Assembly (NCBI RefSeq): GCF_943192895.1
Contig: NZ_CALPCB010000002.1
Location: 1 to 64,000, forward strand
Direction: 5' to 3'
DNA: 64,000 nucleotides
Source: Veillonella_A intestinalis
Lineage (GTDB): Bacteria > Bacillota > Negativicutes > Veillonellales > Veillonellaceae
A program made the position numbers and the translations under genes. Shown here piece after piece: positions 41,885 to 49,862 of this stretch. A model generated the notes under the pieces. It searched no databases. It had not been told where the DNA came from and saw only the letters and a list, made by a program, of their open reading frames with translations. Numbering within the stretch: position 1 is the stretch's first letter; each line of letters starts with the position of its first letter.

Positions 41885-41900
41885 TATTTTTCCTTTAGCC

Positions 41901-41929
41901 TTGACAGGAACTAGCTTATTTAATAATAT
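41901..41929 (+). promoter_or_regulatory. promoter of ECF S-component gene
   Basis: TTGACA (41901-41906), a 17-base spacer and TAATAT (41924-41929). The transcript would begin right before the structured element at 41932. Confidence 0.7.
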
Positions 41930-41931
41930 AG

Positions 41932-42018
41932 TAGATGATTTACTAGATTGTGACTGTCTGTATTGCCTAATTAAGCGCAAACAGAACGATAGCAATTATA
42001 GGAATCATCTATTTTTTT
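41932..42018 (+). promoter_or_regulatory. structured leader, candidate riboswitch or attenuator
   Basis: An outer 9-base stem, TAGATGATT (41932-41940) with AATCATCTA (42003-42011), is followed by seven T. Inside are ATTG/CAAT with CTA/TAG pairing and a 9-pair stem TCTGT-TTGC (41957-41966) with GCAA-ACAGA (41977-41985). The element begins at the promoter start and ends about 30 bases before the ribosome binding site of an ECF transporter gene, where riboswitches are common. It matches none of the riboswitch consensus sequences I know (TPP, FMN, THF, preQ1, cobalamin). Confidence 0.5.
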
Positions 42019-42060
42019 ATTCGACTTATATCCGCAGTGGAATAAGAACGGAGGAAGCAT

Positions 42061-42756
42061 ATGACAATCACAGATAAGGAAAAAGGGACAGACGTAACCG
42101 TATCATCAAAAGTAAATACTACGTCTAGTGAAACGACTAAAGAAATAGTAGCAGAGGCAAAGGGGCTTAAAAAAACGCAACCTAAGCAGCGGTTTAGTTT
42201 ACGACAATTAACAATTATTGGGCTTTTATCTGCTTTAACTGTAGTATTAGGGGTAACGGGTCTTGGTTTTATTCCTATTCCACCAATTAATGCTACTATA
42301 TTACATATACCAACCTTGATAGGCGCTCTCTTAGAAGGACCTAAAATTGGTATGGTTATAGGCTTCATTTTTGGTTGCTATAGCTTAGTTCAAAATATGA
42401 TACAGCCAAATATAATGTCTTTTGTATTTTTAAACCCGATTGTGTCTGTATTACCACGTATGTTGATCGGACCTATTAGCTATTTAGTATATCGCTATTT
42501 AACATTTAAACGTGCTATTTGGCGAGTTATTATAGCTCTTTTTGTAGGTACTATGGTTCATACTATTTTAGTAATGTCCTTAATTTATATTATTTATGCT
42601 GAACCGTATGCAGCGGCTAAAGGGATTCCGATTGACCATGTTGCTAACATCGTAATTGGTGTAGCCGTGTTCCATGGTCCATTAGAAGCATTGGCGGCTG
42701 TAGTAGTAGGAACTCCCGTAGTAATGGCGTTACGGGCTAAACTTAAGAAAGCTTAA
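42061..42756 (+). CDS. ECF transporter S component, substrate unknown
   Basis: A 231-residue membrane protein of the ECF-type vitamin transporter S-component family. From about residue 42 it has six hydrophobic segments, with the family-like GLGFIPIPPINATILHIP, IGALLEGPKIGMVIGFIFG and a C-terminal GVAVFHGPLEALAA. The S component binds the vitamin and docks on shared EcfA/EcfT subunits, which are not in this window. The first 40 residues are a Thr/Ser/Lys-rich extension not typical of the family. CGGAGGA precedes the ATG. The substrate (pantothenate, folate or another vitamin) cannot be assigned; the leader element upstream may report it. Confidence 0.85.
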   Translation: MTITDKEKGTDVTVSSKVNTTSSETTKEIVAEAKGLKKTQPKQRFSLRQLTIIGLLSALTVVLGVTGLGFIPIPPINATILHIPTLIGALLEGPKIGMVIGFIFGCYSLVQNMIQPNIMSFVFLNPIVSVLPRMLIGPISYLVYRYLTFKRAIWRVIIALFVGTMVHTILVMSLIYIIYAEPYAAAKGIPIDHVANIVIGVAVFHGPLEALAAVVVGTPVVMALRAKLKKA

Positions 42757-42775
42757 TACATTTGAGACTAAGACT

Positions 42776-42802
42776 AGCCCTGACACTTTGTCGGGGCTTT
42801 TT
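42776..42802 (+). terminator. terminator after ECF S component
   Basis: AGCCCTGACA pairs with TGTCGGGGCT (one G-U) around a three-base loop, followed by TTTT. Confidence 0.9.
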
Positions 42803-42870
42803 AATATGACATATTGATACATGAGCAATTGTTGTTGTATTTTTGATAATGTGATAGAAAGGATGATTTT

Positions 42871-43920
42871 ATGAAGAAATGGCGAATCTTGGGACTAAGA
42901 AGTTTATTAGCTATAGGCGTATTAACTAGTGCATTGTTGCTAGGCGGTTGTGGTTCTAATACTACAGAAACTAATAAAGAAGGATTGGCGGTAGTAACAA
43001 CCGTGTATCCAGCGTATGATGTGGCTAAACAAGTTGGCGGCGACAAAGTTAATGTCACTATGTTGGTACCACCGGGGACAGAACCTCATGACTGGGAGCC
43101 AACTGTAAAAGACTTGAAGGCGGTCGGTAAAGCAAAGGTATTTATTTATAATGGAGCAGGCTTAGAGCCTACAGAAAAATTATTGGCTCCCGATATTATT
43201 AAAGATGCTAAGACTGTAGAATTGGCAGGGGCTGTAGAGGTACTTCCAATTACAACAACAGAATTAGACAGCACCGAGGAAGCACATGCGCATACACATA
43301 GTGACGAAGCCTCTCATAGCCACCAATCAGATAGTGTTCATCAAAATAGTGCAATGACTCATGAAGAAGGAGAACATGACCATCATCATGACGGGGTGGA
43401 TCCACATATTTGGTTAAATCCTATGAATGTGGCTAAGGAAGTAGATTTAGTTGTACAAGCTTTTAGTGAAGCCGATCCAGCGAATAAAGCGTATTATGAA
43501 GCGAATGGTAAGGCCTATAAAGAAAAATTACTGGCATTAGATACGGCATATAAAGCGTTTGCCCAACAAGTGCCGAATAAGGAATTAGTAGTAACTCATG
43601 AAGCCTTTGGTTATTTAGCCAAGCAATATGGTTTTACTCAGCTCGGAATCATGGGCGTATCGCCAGATGCAGAACCAACCCCGGATCGTATGGCGGCTAT
43701 TATTAGTTTTGTAAAAGTGCACAATGTGAAGGCTATATTTAGTGAGGCCTTAGTTAATCCAAAATTAGCCAATGCGATTGCGGCTGAGACAGGAGCTCAA
43801 GTATATATGCTAAATCCCGTGGAAGGCTTGACAGAAGAACAAATTCAAGGTGGTGAGAATTACATTTCTATTATGACTCAAAATTTAACCACCCTTCGTG
43901 ACGCTTTGGGCATAAAATAA
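42871..43920 (+). CDS. zinc-binding ABC transporter lipoprotein (ZnuA/AdcA-like)
   Basis: A 349-residue cluster A-I substrate-binding protein. A lipobox (LLLGGCGSN, Cys about residue 27) marks it as a lipoprotein. The family core has VVTTVYPAYDVAKQVGG, the metal His in GTEPHDWEP, a long His/Asp/Glu-rich loop (about residues 140-172), DPHIWLNP and the later VVTHEAFGYLAKQYG. This pattern fits Zn(II) uptake. No permease or ATPase gene is adjacent, so it is an orphan that must work with components elsewhere. The ATG has AAAGGATG upstream. Confidence 0.92.
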   Translation: MKKWRILGLRSLLAIGVLTSALLLGGCGSNTTETNKEGLAVVTTVYPAYDVAKQVGGDKVNVTMLVPPGTEPHDWEPTVKDLKAVGKAKVFIYNGAGLEPTEKLLAPDIIKDAKTVELAGAVEVLPITTTELDSTEEAHAHTHSDEASHSHQSDSVHQNSAMTHEEGEHDHHHDGVDPHIWLNPMNVAKEVDLVVQAFSEADPANKAYYEANGKAYKEKLLALDTAYKAFAQQVPNKELVVTHEAFGYLAKQYGFTQLGIMGVSPDAEPTPDRMAAIISFVKVHNVKAIFSEALVNPKLANAIAAETGAQVYMLNPVEGLTEEQIQGGENYISIMTQNLTTLRDALGIK

Positions 43921-44067
43921 AGCGATATAAGAAGTCATAGATTATTATATTTTGAAATTACGGACGTAAGGCAATAGATAATTAGCACCGTTTAAAACCC
44001 TATAAAATAAGGGGATATCCATTTCTCAATGTCATGCTGGGTATTGATATTTATCATTAGAAACCTA

Positions 44068-44097
44068 TTGCTCATCGGTAATTGACTATGATAAAAT
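44068..44097 (+). promoter_or_regulatory. promoter of the SCIFF precursor gene
   Basis: TTGCTC (44068-44073), an 18-base spacer and an extended -10, TGATAAAAT (44089-44097). The start codon is 40 bases downstream. No convincing terminator lies between the zinc-lipoprotein gene and this point, so some read-through is possible. Confidence 0.55.
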
Positions 44098-44137
44098 ATG
44101 TGTAACAGGTAATAGTAATTTTAGGAGGTTGAAGCAA

Positions 44138-44281
44138 ATGGCTAAACGTATTCGTACAATCAACACAGAATCTTTACAGAAAACCGCTAAAACTGGTGGC
44201 TGTGGCGAATGCCAAACTTCTTGCCAATCCGCTTGCAAAACAAGCTGTACTGTAGGCAACCAAGTTTGCAAACAAAAATAA
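44138..44281 (+). CDS. scfA: SCIFF ranthipeptide precursor
   Basis: A 47-residue peptide, too short for ordinary gene calling but clear by family pattern. A leader (MAKRIRTINTESLQKT) is followed by the core TGGCGECQTSCQSACKTSC and a last Cys in QVCKQK. There are six cysteines, at 22, 25, 29, 33, 37 and 44. This is the SCIFF (six cysteines in forty-five residues) precursor, conserved almost to the letter across Clostridia. Its partner radical-SAM enzyme links Cys sulfur to neighbouring residues as thioethers to give a ranthipeptide. AGGAGG lies nine bases before the ATG. The maturase gene follows 260 bases on, after a hairpin and a terminator. In Clostridia the product has been linked to regulation and quorum-type signalling, but its role is not settled. 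Confidence 0.95.
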   Translation: MAKRIRTINTESLQKTAKTGGCGECQTSCQSACKTSCTVGNQVCKQK

Positions 44282-44300
44282 GTTGTGAAGCACAATAGTG

Positions 44301-44349
44301 ATGAGAAATGACCTAATTATTACCATGTAATGATTAGGTCTTATTCTCA
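44301..44349 (+). promoter_or_regulatory. hairpin just after scfA
   Basis: ATGAGAA and GACCTAAT-ATTAC on the left pair with GTAAT-ATTAGGTC and TTCTCAT on the right, around a CAT loop: about 20 pairs over 49 bases. There is no T-run directly after it. It would stabilise the 3' end of the short precursor mRNA against exonucleases or act as a processing site. Confidence 0.7.
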
Positions 44350-44388
44350 TATTGGGTTAAGAACTAATAGATGATGGAGTATAAATGC

Positions 44389-44472
44389 AAGGTTTTACCA
44401 TATGGGAGAGAATTGGGGAAATATATTGTTGTTCCTATGTAATTCTTTCATATATGGTAGAACCTTTTTTTA
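44389..44472 (+). terminator. branched terminator between scfA and scfB
   Basis: AAGGTT-TACCATAT on the left pairs with ATATGGTA-AACCTT on the right with one mismatch. An inner AGAATT/AATTCT stem lies in the loop and TTTTTTT follows. It separates the precursor gene from its maturase. Confidence 0.82.
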
Positions 44473-44496
44473 AGACTAAAAATAAGAGGGATGTAG

Positions 44497-44502
44497 TATA
44501 AT
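44497..44502 (+). promoter_or_regulatory. -10 element for scfB
   Basis: TATAAT in the context GTAGTATAAT, 38 bases before the maturase start codon, with no good -35. A weak separate promoter for the enzyme fits the terminator just upstream. Confidence 0.45.
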
Positions 44503-44540
44503 ATAAATGTAGTAATAACTATTAAATATATGGAGGTACC

Positions 44541-45980
44541 ATGTTAGAATTAAAACCAATGATTCACAAGTTCAAGATGAAGGATAAGTATTTCTGTCTT
44601 GATGTAAATAGTGGCATTATTCATGTAATCGACGAATTAACAGACCGCGTGCTAGATATTTATGATGGCACGAATCGAGCTGCGGTTCATGAAGCTCTTG
44701 ATAGTGTAGAATCACCAGCAGAGCTTGACGAGTTGTTAGATGAAATCGATGGTTTAATCAAAGACGAAATGCTATATGCACCGATGTCGGAAGATTTCAA
44801 ACTTGTAGCTGCTGAAAAGCCTATTGTAAAAGCCCTTTGTTTAAACATTGCTCATGATTGCAATTTAGCTTGTAAATATTGCTTTGCTAGCCAAGGGGAC
44901 TATGGCGGTGTGAAACGTGAACTCATGAGTTTTGATGTAGCTAAACGAGCAGTTGACTTCTTAATTTCTATGAGTGGTCCTCGTCAACATTTAGAGATTG
45001 ACTTCTTTGGTGGAGAACCTTTGATGAATTGGGACGTGGTTAAGCAAACCATTGAATATGCCGAAAAAGTGGGCGCTGAACACAATAAGATTTTCAAAAT
45101 GACTATGACCACCAATGGTGTTCTGTTAACCCAAGAAAAGATCGATTACTTAAATGAACATAAATTAAGTATGGTGCTATCTATTGATGGTCGTGAAGAA
45201 GTTCATAATCATATGCGTCCAAGTGCTGGTGGTACAGATACTTATAAGACAGTGGCTAAAAATCTTATCAATGCGGTAAAACAACGGGATGGTTTAGAAT
45301 ATTATGCTCGTGGTACATATACGCATAATAATTTGGACTTTACTAAAGACGTCATTGCTATGTCTGACTTAGGCTTTGAACATTTATCTATGGAGCCAGT
45401 AGTAGGCCAAGAAGGCGAGTATGTACTTCGTGATGAAGATTTACCAGCGTTGATGGAAGAGTATGAAAAGCTTGCTGACTTATACTTGGAGCGTCAAAAA
45501 GAAGGTTGGGGAGAGAAGTTTAATTTCTTCCACTTCCGTATGGATTTATATCGTGGTCCTTGCATGGCTAAGCGTTTGCGCGGTTGTGGTGCTGGTCATG
45601 AATATATGGCTATTGTACCAAATGGGGATATTTATCCATGTCACCAATTTGTAGGCCGTGATGGGTATGTGTTAGGCAATGTTTTTGAAGGCCTTAAAAA
45701 CTTTGATATTCCACGAGAATTCCGTAATACCCATGTATTCACTAAGCCGACTTGTGCCAAATGTTGGGCTAAGTTCTTCTGTTCTGGTGGCTGTCATGCC
45801 AATAATGAAACCTTTACGGGAACTATTCATGAGCCGTATGCATTAGGCTGTGAACTACAGAAAAAACGCATTGAATGCGCTATTATGATTCAAGCAGAAT
45901 TGGATGAATTGCGTGAACAAGGCATTGTGCCAAAAGATGATCCAGCTTTCCAAGAACGAAAACAGCATAATTGGATGTAA
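44541..45980 (+). CDS. scfB: SCIFF radical SAM/SPASM thioether maturase
   Basis: A 479-residue radical SAM enzyme that forms thioether crosslinks in the SCIFF peptide. An N-terminal RiPP-recognition region (about 1-90) is followed by the [4Fe-4S] motif CNLACKYC (Cys107, 111, 114), FFGGEPLMNW and TMTTNGVLL. The C-terminal SPASM/twitch domain has CGAGHEYMAIVPNGDIYPC and CAKCWAKFFCSGGCHAN, which hold two auxiliary clusters. Length and motifs match characterised SCIFF maturases. The ATG has GGAGG five bases upstream. The precursor gene scfA is immediately upstream but in its own transcription unit. No export or protease gene is next to it. Confidence 0.95.
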   Translation: MLELKPMIHKFKMKDKYFCLDVNSGIIHVIDELTDRVLDIYDGTNRAAVHEALDSVESPAELDELLDEIDGLIKDEMLYAPMSEDFKLVAAEKPIVKALCLNIAHDCNLACKYCFASQGDYGGVKRELMSFDVAKRAVDFLISMSGPRQHLEIDFFGGEPLMNWDVVKQTIEYAEKVGAEHNKIFKMTMTTNGVLLTQEKIDYLNEHKLSMVLSIDGREEVHNHMRPSAGGTDTYKTVAKNLINAVKQRDGLEYYARGTYTHNNLDFTKDVIAMSDLGFEHLSMEPVVGQEGEYVLRDEDLPALMEEYEKLADLYLERQKEGWGEKFNFFHFRMDLYRGPCMAKRLRGCGAGHEYMAIVPNGDIYPCHQFVGRDGYVLGNVFEGLKNFDIPREFRNTHVFTKPTCAKCWAKFFCSGGCHANNETFTGTIHEPYALGCELQKKRIECAIMIQAELDELREQGIVPKDDPAFQERKQHNWM

Positions 45981-46009
45981 AGAAAATCTTTGAATATAAG
46001 AATTTACAA

Positions 46010-46041
46010 GATTATATTCAGTAAGGATTATATTCAGTAAG
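46010..46041 (+). repeat. 16-bp perfect tandem repeat before hypF
   Basis: GATTATATTCAGTAAG occurs twice back to back (46010-46025 and 46026-46041). TGAATATAA at 45991-45999 is complementary to the TTATATTCA in each copy, so either copy could form a hairpin with it. The repeat lies about 80 bases before hypF. Confidence 0.75.
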
Positions 46042-46119
46042 TAGTTGGTCATTTGACACATATGATCACTATATAAAGTATACACAGATGTTATACATAA
46101 GTAGTAAAGGAACTAATTT

Positions 46120-48459
46120 ATGAAGCGACAAGGTATACGATTTACAGGCATAGTACAGGGGGTTGGGTTTCGCCCCCTTATTGCCGTTATAGCACGAGAG
46201 TTACACTTAGTAGGTTTTGTATACAATGATGATGCAGGTGTGTATACAGAAGTACAAGGTAAGGAAGAAGCAGTAGACTTTTTTGTTGAGCAAGTACAAA
46301 CGCGCAAAGGCCCTTTGGCTCGGATAGATAGTATAACTGTTACAGACTTATCATTAGGTGATGAAAACTTATTTGTTATTGCACCATCACCAGCGGGTAG
46401 ACAGCCGGCTACCTTTATAGGCGCTGATACGGCTCCTTGTGAAGCTTGTAGACAAGAGTTACACGATCCTATGAATCGGCGTTATCGCTATAGTTTTATC
46501 AATTGCACTCATTGTGGGCCTCGTTATACTATTGTGGAAACAGTACCCTATGATCGTCAGTTTACGTCGATGAAAGGGTTCCCTCTTTGCAAAGCCTGTC
46601 AAACTGAGTATGAAACGGAAACAGATCGTCGATATCATGCAGAACCTAATGCTTGTCCCGTGTGTGGACCTCAATATAAGTTATATGAGGTAGTGAATGG
46701 TGAATGGCAATCTGTGAATAGCCGTCATAGTAATAGTGCGATTGACTCTGCTGTAGTTGATTGGTCTGATGTACAGTTAGATCCTTTAACTTTGGGGCGC
46801 GATTATGTAATGTCAGGTCATATTATTGCGTTTAAAGGTGTGGGTGGTTATCATCTTGTATGTGATGCAACAAATAGAGAGGCTGTACAACGTTTAAGAG
46901 AACGTAAAAGGAGACCCCATAAACCGTTGGCAGTTATGGTGGACTCTATAGCAACAGCACGGCAAATAGCACATCTCACGCCAGAAGAAGAAGCTTTATT
47001 ACAATCGTCAGCACGGCCTATTGTGCTCTTACCACAGCGTCCAGAGGCTAATGTCGCTTGGTCTGTAGTGGCGCCCAATAATCACTATATTGGGATTATG
47101 CTGCCTTATGCGCCTGTTCATGAAGTATGGTTGCCACCTGGTGCAGTTTGGGCCATGACCAGTGGTAATCGCAGTGGTGAGCCAGTTATTTTTGAAGATG
47201 ACGAGGCTAAGGAACAACTTATGAATGTGGTGGACTATTTCTTGGTTCACAATCGCCGAATTGTAGCGTCTGTAGATGATTCTGTGGTGGAAGTAGTGAA
47301 GGGGGAAACGTTACCAATACGACGCAGTCGTGGGTATGTTCCATTGTCGTTTAATGTGCGTTTGCCAGATCAAGGGGCCAATACTATACTGGCTATGGGT
47401 GGTGATTTGAAAAATGCCTTCGCTATGAACCGTGGTGAAGCGGTGCTTATGGGGCCACATATTGGCGATTTAGCCAATGAAGCCATGAATAATAGTTTAG
47501 TTCATACTATTGAACGCTATAAGGACTTATTTGGATTAACGCCTAAAGCAGTGGTGGCTGATTATCATCCCCAGTATTTTTCTAGTCAATATGGTAAATC
47601 TTATAGTGAAACACAAAGTATTCCGTTTATTCAGGTTCAGCATCATCATGCTCATGTTGCTGCTGTTATGGCTGAATATGGATTGCAAGAAGAGCCAGTG
47701 CTGGGGATTTGCTTTGATGGTACGGGCTATGGGCTAGATGGTACTGTTTGGGGTGGCGAATTTTTATTATGCCAAGGCGCTACTATGCAGCGCTTAGCTC
47801 ATGTACATGGAGCCCCTTTACCTGGCGGTGAAGCGGCTGTAAAAGAGCCTTGGCGGCAAGCTTTATGGTATATTCGGGACACTTATGGCGATTCCATACC
47901 AACTTGGCTGGAGCCTTGGTTAGCTAAACTACCTGAAAATTGGCAATTATTGGATCAAATGATGACACATGGTATGCCTATGGTACAAGCCAGTAGCGCT
48001 GGTCGCTTATTTGATGCAGTAGGTTCTTTGCTTGGCCTAGGTAATGTACACACCTTTGATGGGCAGATTGCCCTTGGTTTAGAACAACTGGCCCATGGTG
48101 AACGTGGTAAGATTAAGGAATTTACTTTTGATGGTGAAATTCTTGATTTTAAACCCTTAGTACAAGATATTATAGGTCATCTGGGGGATGGTATTTCAAA
48201 ACGAGTGCTGGCTGCATCGTTTCACAGAACCTTGGCTTATGGGATTACAGAAACTATGGAATATCTTTGTTCCTTATATAAAATTAAACAAGTTGTCTTA
48301 TGTGGCGGGGTATTTCAAAACCGTCGCCTCATAGAAGAAATGATGAATATTAATCATGATCAAGTCATGTTATTGCCACGGCGAGTGCCACCTAATGACG
48401 GCGGCTTAGCATTGGGGCAGTTATGGCTCGGTCATCAACGGTTAGCGAATGACTATTAA
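46120..48459 (+). CDS. hypF: carbamoyltransferase HypF
   Basis: A 779-residue NiFe-hydrogenase maturation protein. It converts carbamoyl phosphate and ATP to the carbamoyl group passed to HypE for cyanide ligand synthesis. Domains in order: acylphosphatase-like (FTGIVQGVGFRPLI), two zinc fingers with CEACRQEL...CTHCGPRY and CKACQTEY...CPVCGP (about 108-180), a YrdC-like domain (AFKGVGGYHLVCDA, RPHKPLAVM) and a Kae1-like domain (QVQHHHAHVAAV, GICFDGTGYGLDGT, CGGVFQNR). Length is normal. First gene of hypF-C-D-E; hypA, hypB and the hydrogenase are not in the window. Confidence 0.96.
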   Translation: MKRQGIRFTGIVQGVGFRPLIAVIARELHLVGFVYNDDAGVYTEVQGKEEAVDFFVEQVQTRKGPLARIDSITVTDLSLGDENLFVIAPSPAGRQPATFIGADTAPCEACRQELHDPMNRRYRYSFINCTHCGPRYTIVETVPYDRQFTSMKGFPLCKACQTEYETETDRRYHAEPNACPVCGPQYKLYEVVNGEWQSVNSRHSNSAIDSAVVDWSDVQLDPLTLGRDYVMSGHIIAFKGVGGYHLVCDATNREAVQRLRERKRRPHKPLAVMVDSIATARQIAHLTPEEEALLQSSARPIVLLPQRPEANVAWSVVAPNNHYIGIMLPYAPVHEVWLPPGAVWAMTSGNRSGEPVIFEDDEAKEQLMNVVDYFLVHNRRIVASVDDSVVEVVKGETLPIRRSRGYVPLSFNVRLPDQGANTILAMGGDLKNAFAMNRGEAVLMGPHIGDLANEAMNNSLVHTIERYKDLFGLTPKAVVADYHPQYFSSQYGKSYSETQSIPFIQVQHHHAHVAAVMAEYGLQEEPVLGICFDGTGYGLDGTVWGGEFLLCQGATMQRLAHVHGAPLPGGEAAVKEPWRQALWYIRDTYGDSIPTWLEPWLAKLPENWQLLDQMMTHGMPMVQASSAGRLFDAVGSLLGLGNVHTFDGQIALGLEQLAHGERGKIKEFTFDGEILDFKPLVQDIIGHLGDGISKRVLAASFHRTLAYGITETMEYLCSLYKIKQVVLCGGVFQNRRLIEEMMNINHDQVMLLPRRVPPNDGGLALGQLWLGHQRLANDY

Positions 48460-48522
48460 TTTGATAAAACGTAGATTCAATGAGCGTAGTTTGTTCCTAA
48501 CAGATAGATTGGAGGAAAGCGT

Positions 48523-48774
48523 ATGTGCTTAGCTGTACCAGCTCAACTCATTAAAGTAAATGAATTTATTGGCACTATTGAATTAACCGGGGTTACTCGA
48601 GATGTTAATCTAATGTTAGTGCCAGAAGCCAAAGTAGGAGACTATGTGTTAGTGCATGCTGGTTGTGCCGTGCAAGTAGTAGATGAAGAAGAAGCAAGAG
48701 CTACGATGGAAGCATTTAGGGAGTTGGAAGAACTTGAAGAAAATTACTTTGCAGGAAAAAACGCAGGTCGCTAA
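48523..48774 (+). CDS. hypC: hydrogenase assembly chaperone HypC
   Basis: An 83-residue HypC/HybG chaperone. It begins MCLAVPAQ; the N-terminal Cys2 binds iron and forms a complex with HypD while the Fe(CN)2CO unit is built. The rest (RDVNLMLVPEAKVGDYVLVHAGCAVQVV) fits the family. TTGGAGGA is upstream. Its end overlaps the likely hypD start by about 40 bases. Confidence 0.95.
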   Translation: MCLAVPAQLIKVNEFIGTIELTGVTRDVNLMLVPEAKVGDYVLVHAGCAVQVVDEEEARATMEAFRELEELEENYFAGKNAGR

Positions 48775-49852
48775 GGAACTGCTTAAAGAAATAGAAGCTT
48801 TACATACACCTGGTGAAACAGTCCGCTTTATGGAAGTATGTGGCACGCATACGGTGGCTATTTTCCGTGAAGGAATTCGTCAATTATTGCCTAAAGGTAT
48901 TGAATTGGTTAGCGGTCCAGGCTGTCCAGTCTGCGTTACAGATCAAGTGTATATGGATAAAGCTTTAGCTTATGCGGTTATGGACGATGTGATTGTCGCT
49001 ACTTTTGGAGACATGCTTAAAGTTCCTGGCTCGCATAGTAATTTATGGGAAGCAAAAAGTCAGGGTGCTCAGATACACATTATTTATAGCCCTCTTGAAA
49101 TTATCGAGTTAGGTAAAGCTAATCCAGATAAGAAAATTGTATTTTTAGCGATTGGTTTTGAAACGACTATTGCTGTAATTGCTGCAGCAGTTAAAGCAGT
49201 GGCCTTATCAGGTCTTACGAATGTATTTTTCTTAGTATCTCATAAATTAGTACCACCCGCTTTGAGAGCCTTAGCGAATCAAAAAGAAGGGCATCTTGAT
49301 GGGTTTATTCTACCAGGTCATGTGAGCGTTATTATTGGGGAAGAACCGTATAGTTTTATTCCCACTGAATGTCATATGCCATCTTGTATAGCTGGTTTTG
49401 ATGGCCTTGAAATTTTAGCGGCTGTTCGTGATTTATTGGCACAACGTAAAAGTGGTCAATATTATGTAGGAAATCAATACAAATCAGTGGTTGCTAAGAA
49501 AGGAAACCCCGTGGCAGTAGCTCTTATGAATGAACTGTATGAAGTGATTGACGATACCTGGCGTGGTATTGGTACGATTCCTCAATCAGGCCTTAGGTTA
49601 AAAGGCGATTATGCTGCTCTTGATGCGGAGCGTGCTATACCACTTGGTCCTATTGAAAGTGGTGGTGTACCTAAAGGCTGTCAGTGTGGTCGCGTATTAC
49701 AAGGCTTAATTCGCCCTGATGAATGTGGTCTATTTGGTAAATTATGTACTGCTGATCATCCTGTAGGTGCTTGTATGGTTTCTGTAGAAGGTAGTTGTGC
49801 AGCGTGGTATAAATATGGTCGTGCTAGTGGTGGTATGACTTGGGAAGAATAG
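48734..49852 (+). CDS. hypD: hydrogenase iron-cofactor assembly protein HypD
   Basis: A [4Fe-4S] protein of about 372 residues that, with HypC, carries iron while CN and CO ligands are attached. Motifs: RFMEVCGTHTVAI, SGPGCPVCVT, the GFETT loop and the C-terminal cysteines CQCGRVLQGLIRPDECG. The TTG at 48734 is chosen: it gives the family's usual length and has an AGGGAG-type site about ten bases upstream. The ATG at 48683 would overlap hypC by 90 bases and add non-conserved residues. The TTG at 48749 is another option. Translation is probably coupled to hypC. Confidence 0.9.
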   Translation: MKKITLQEKTQVAKELLKEIEALHTPGETVRFMEVCGTHTVAIFREGIRQLLPKGIELVSGPGCPVCVTDQVYMDKALAYAVMDDVIVATFGDMLKVPGSHSNLWEAKSQGAQIHIIYSPLEIIELGKANPDKKIVFLAIGFETTIAVIAAAVKAVALSGLTNVFFLVSHKLVPPALRALANQKEGHLDGFILPGHVSVIIGEEPYSFIPTECHMPSCIAGFDGLEILAAVRDLLAQRKSGQYYVGNQYKSVVAKKGNPVAVALMNELYEVIDDTWRGIGTIPQSGLRLKGDYAALDAERAIPLGPIESGGVPKGCQCGRVLQGLIRPDECGLFGKLCTADHPVGACMVSVEGSCAAWYKYGRASGGMTWEE

Positions 49853-49862
49853 GAGGCTATTA

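Noticed and set aside
44086..44295. Minus-strand open frame opposite scfA
   Set aside because: The plus strand encodes the highly conserved SCIFF precursor with a good ribosome binding site; the reverse frame is its shadow.
48683..48733. Longer hypD start at the ATG
   Set aside because: It would overlap hypC by about 90 bases, has no good ribosome binding site and adds residues not seen in HypD.
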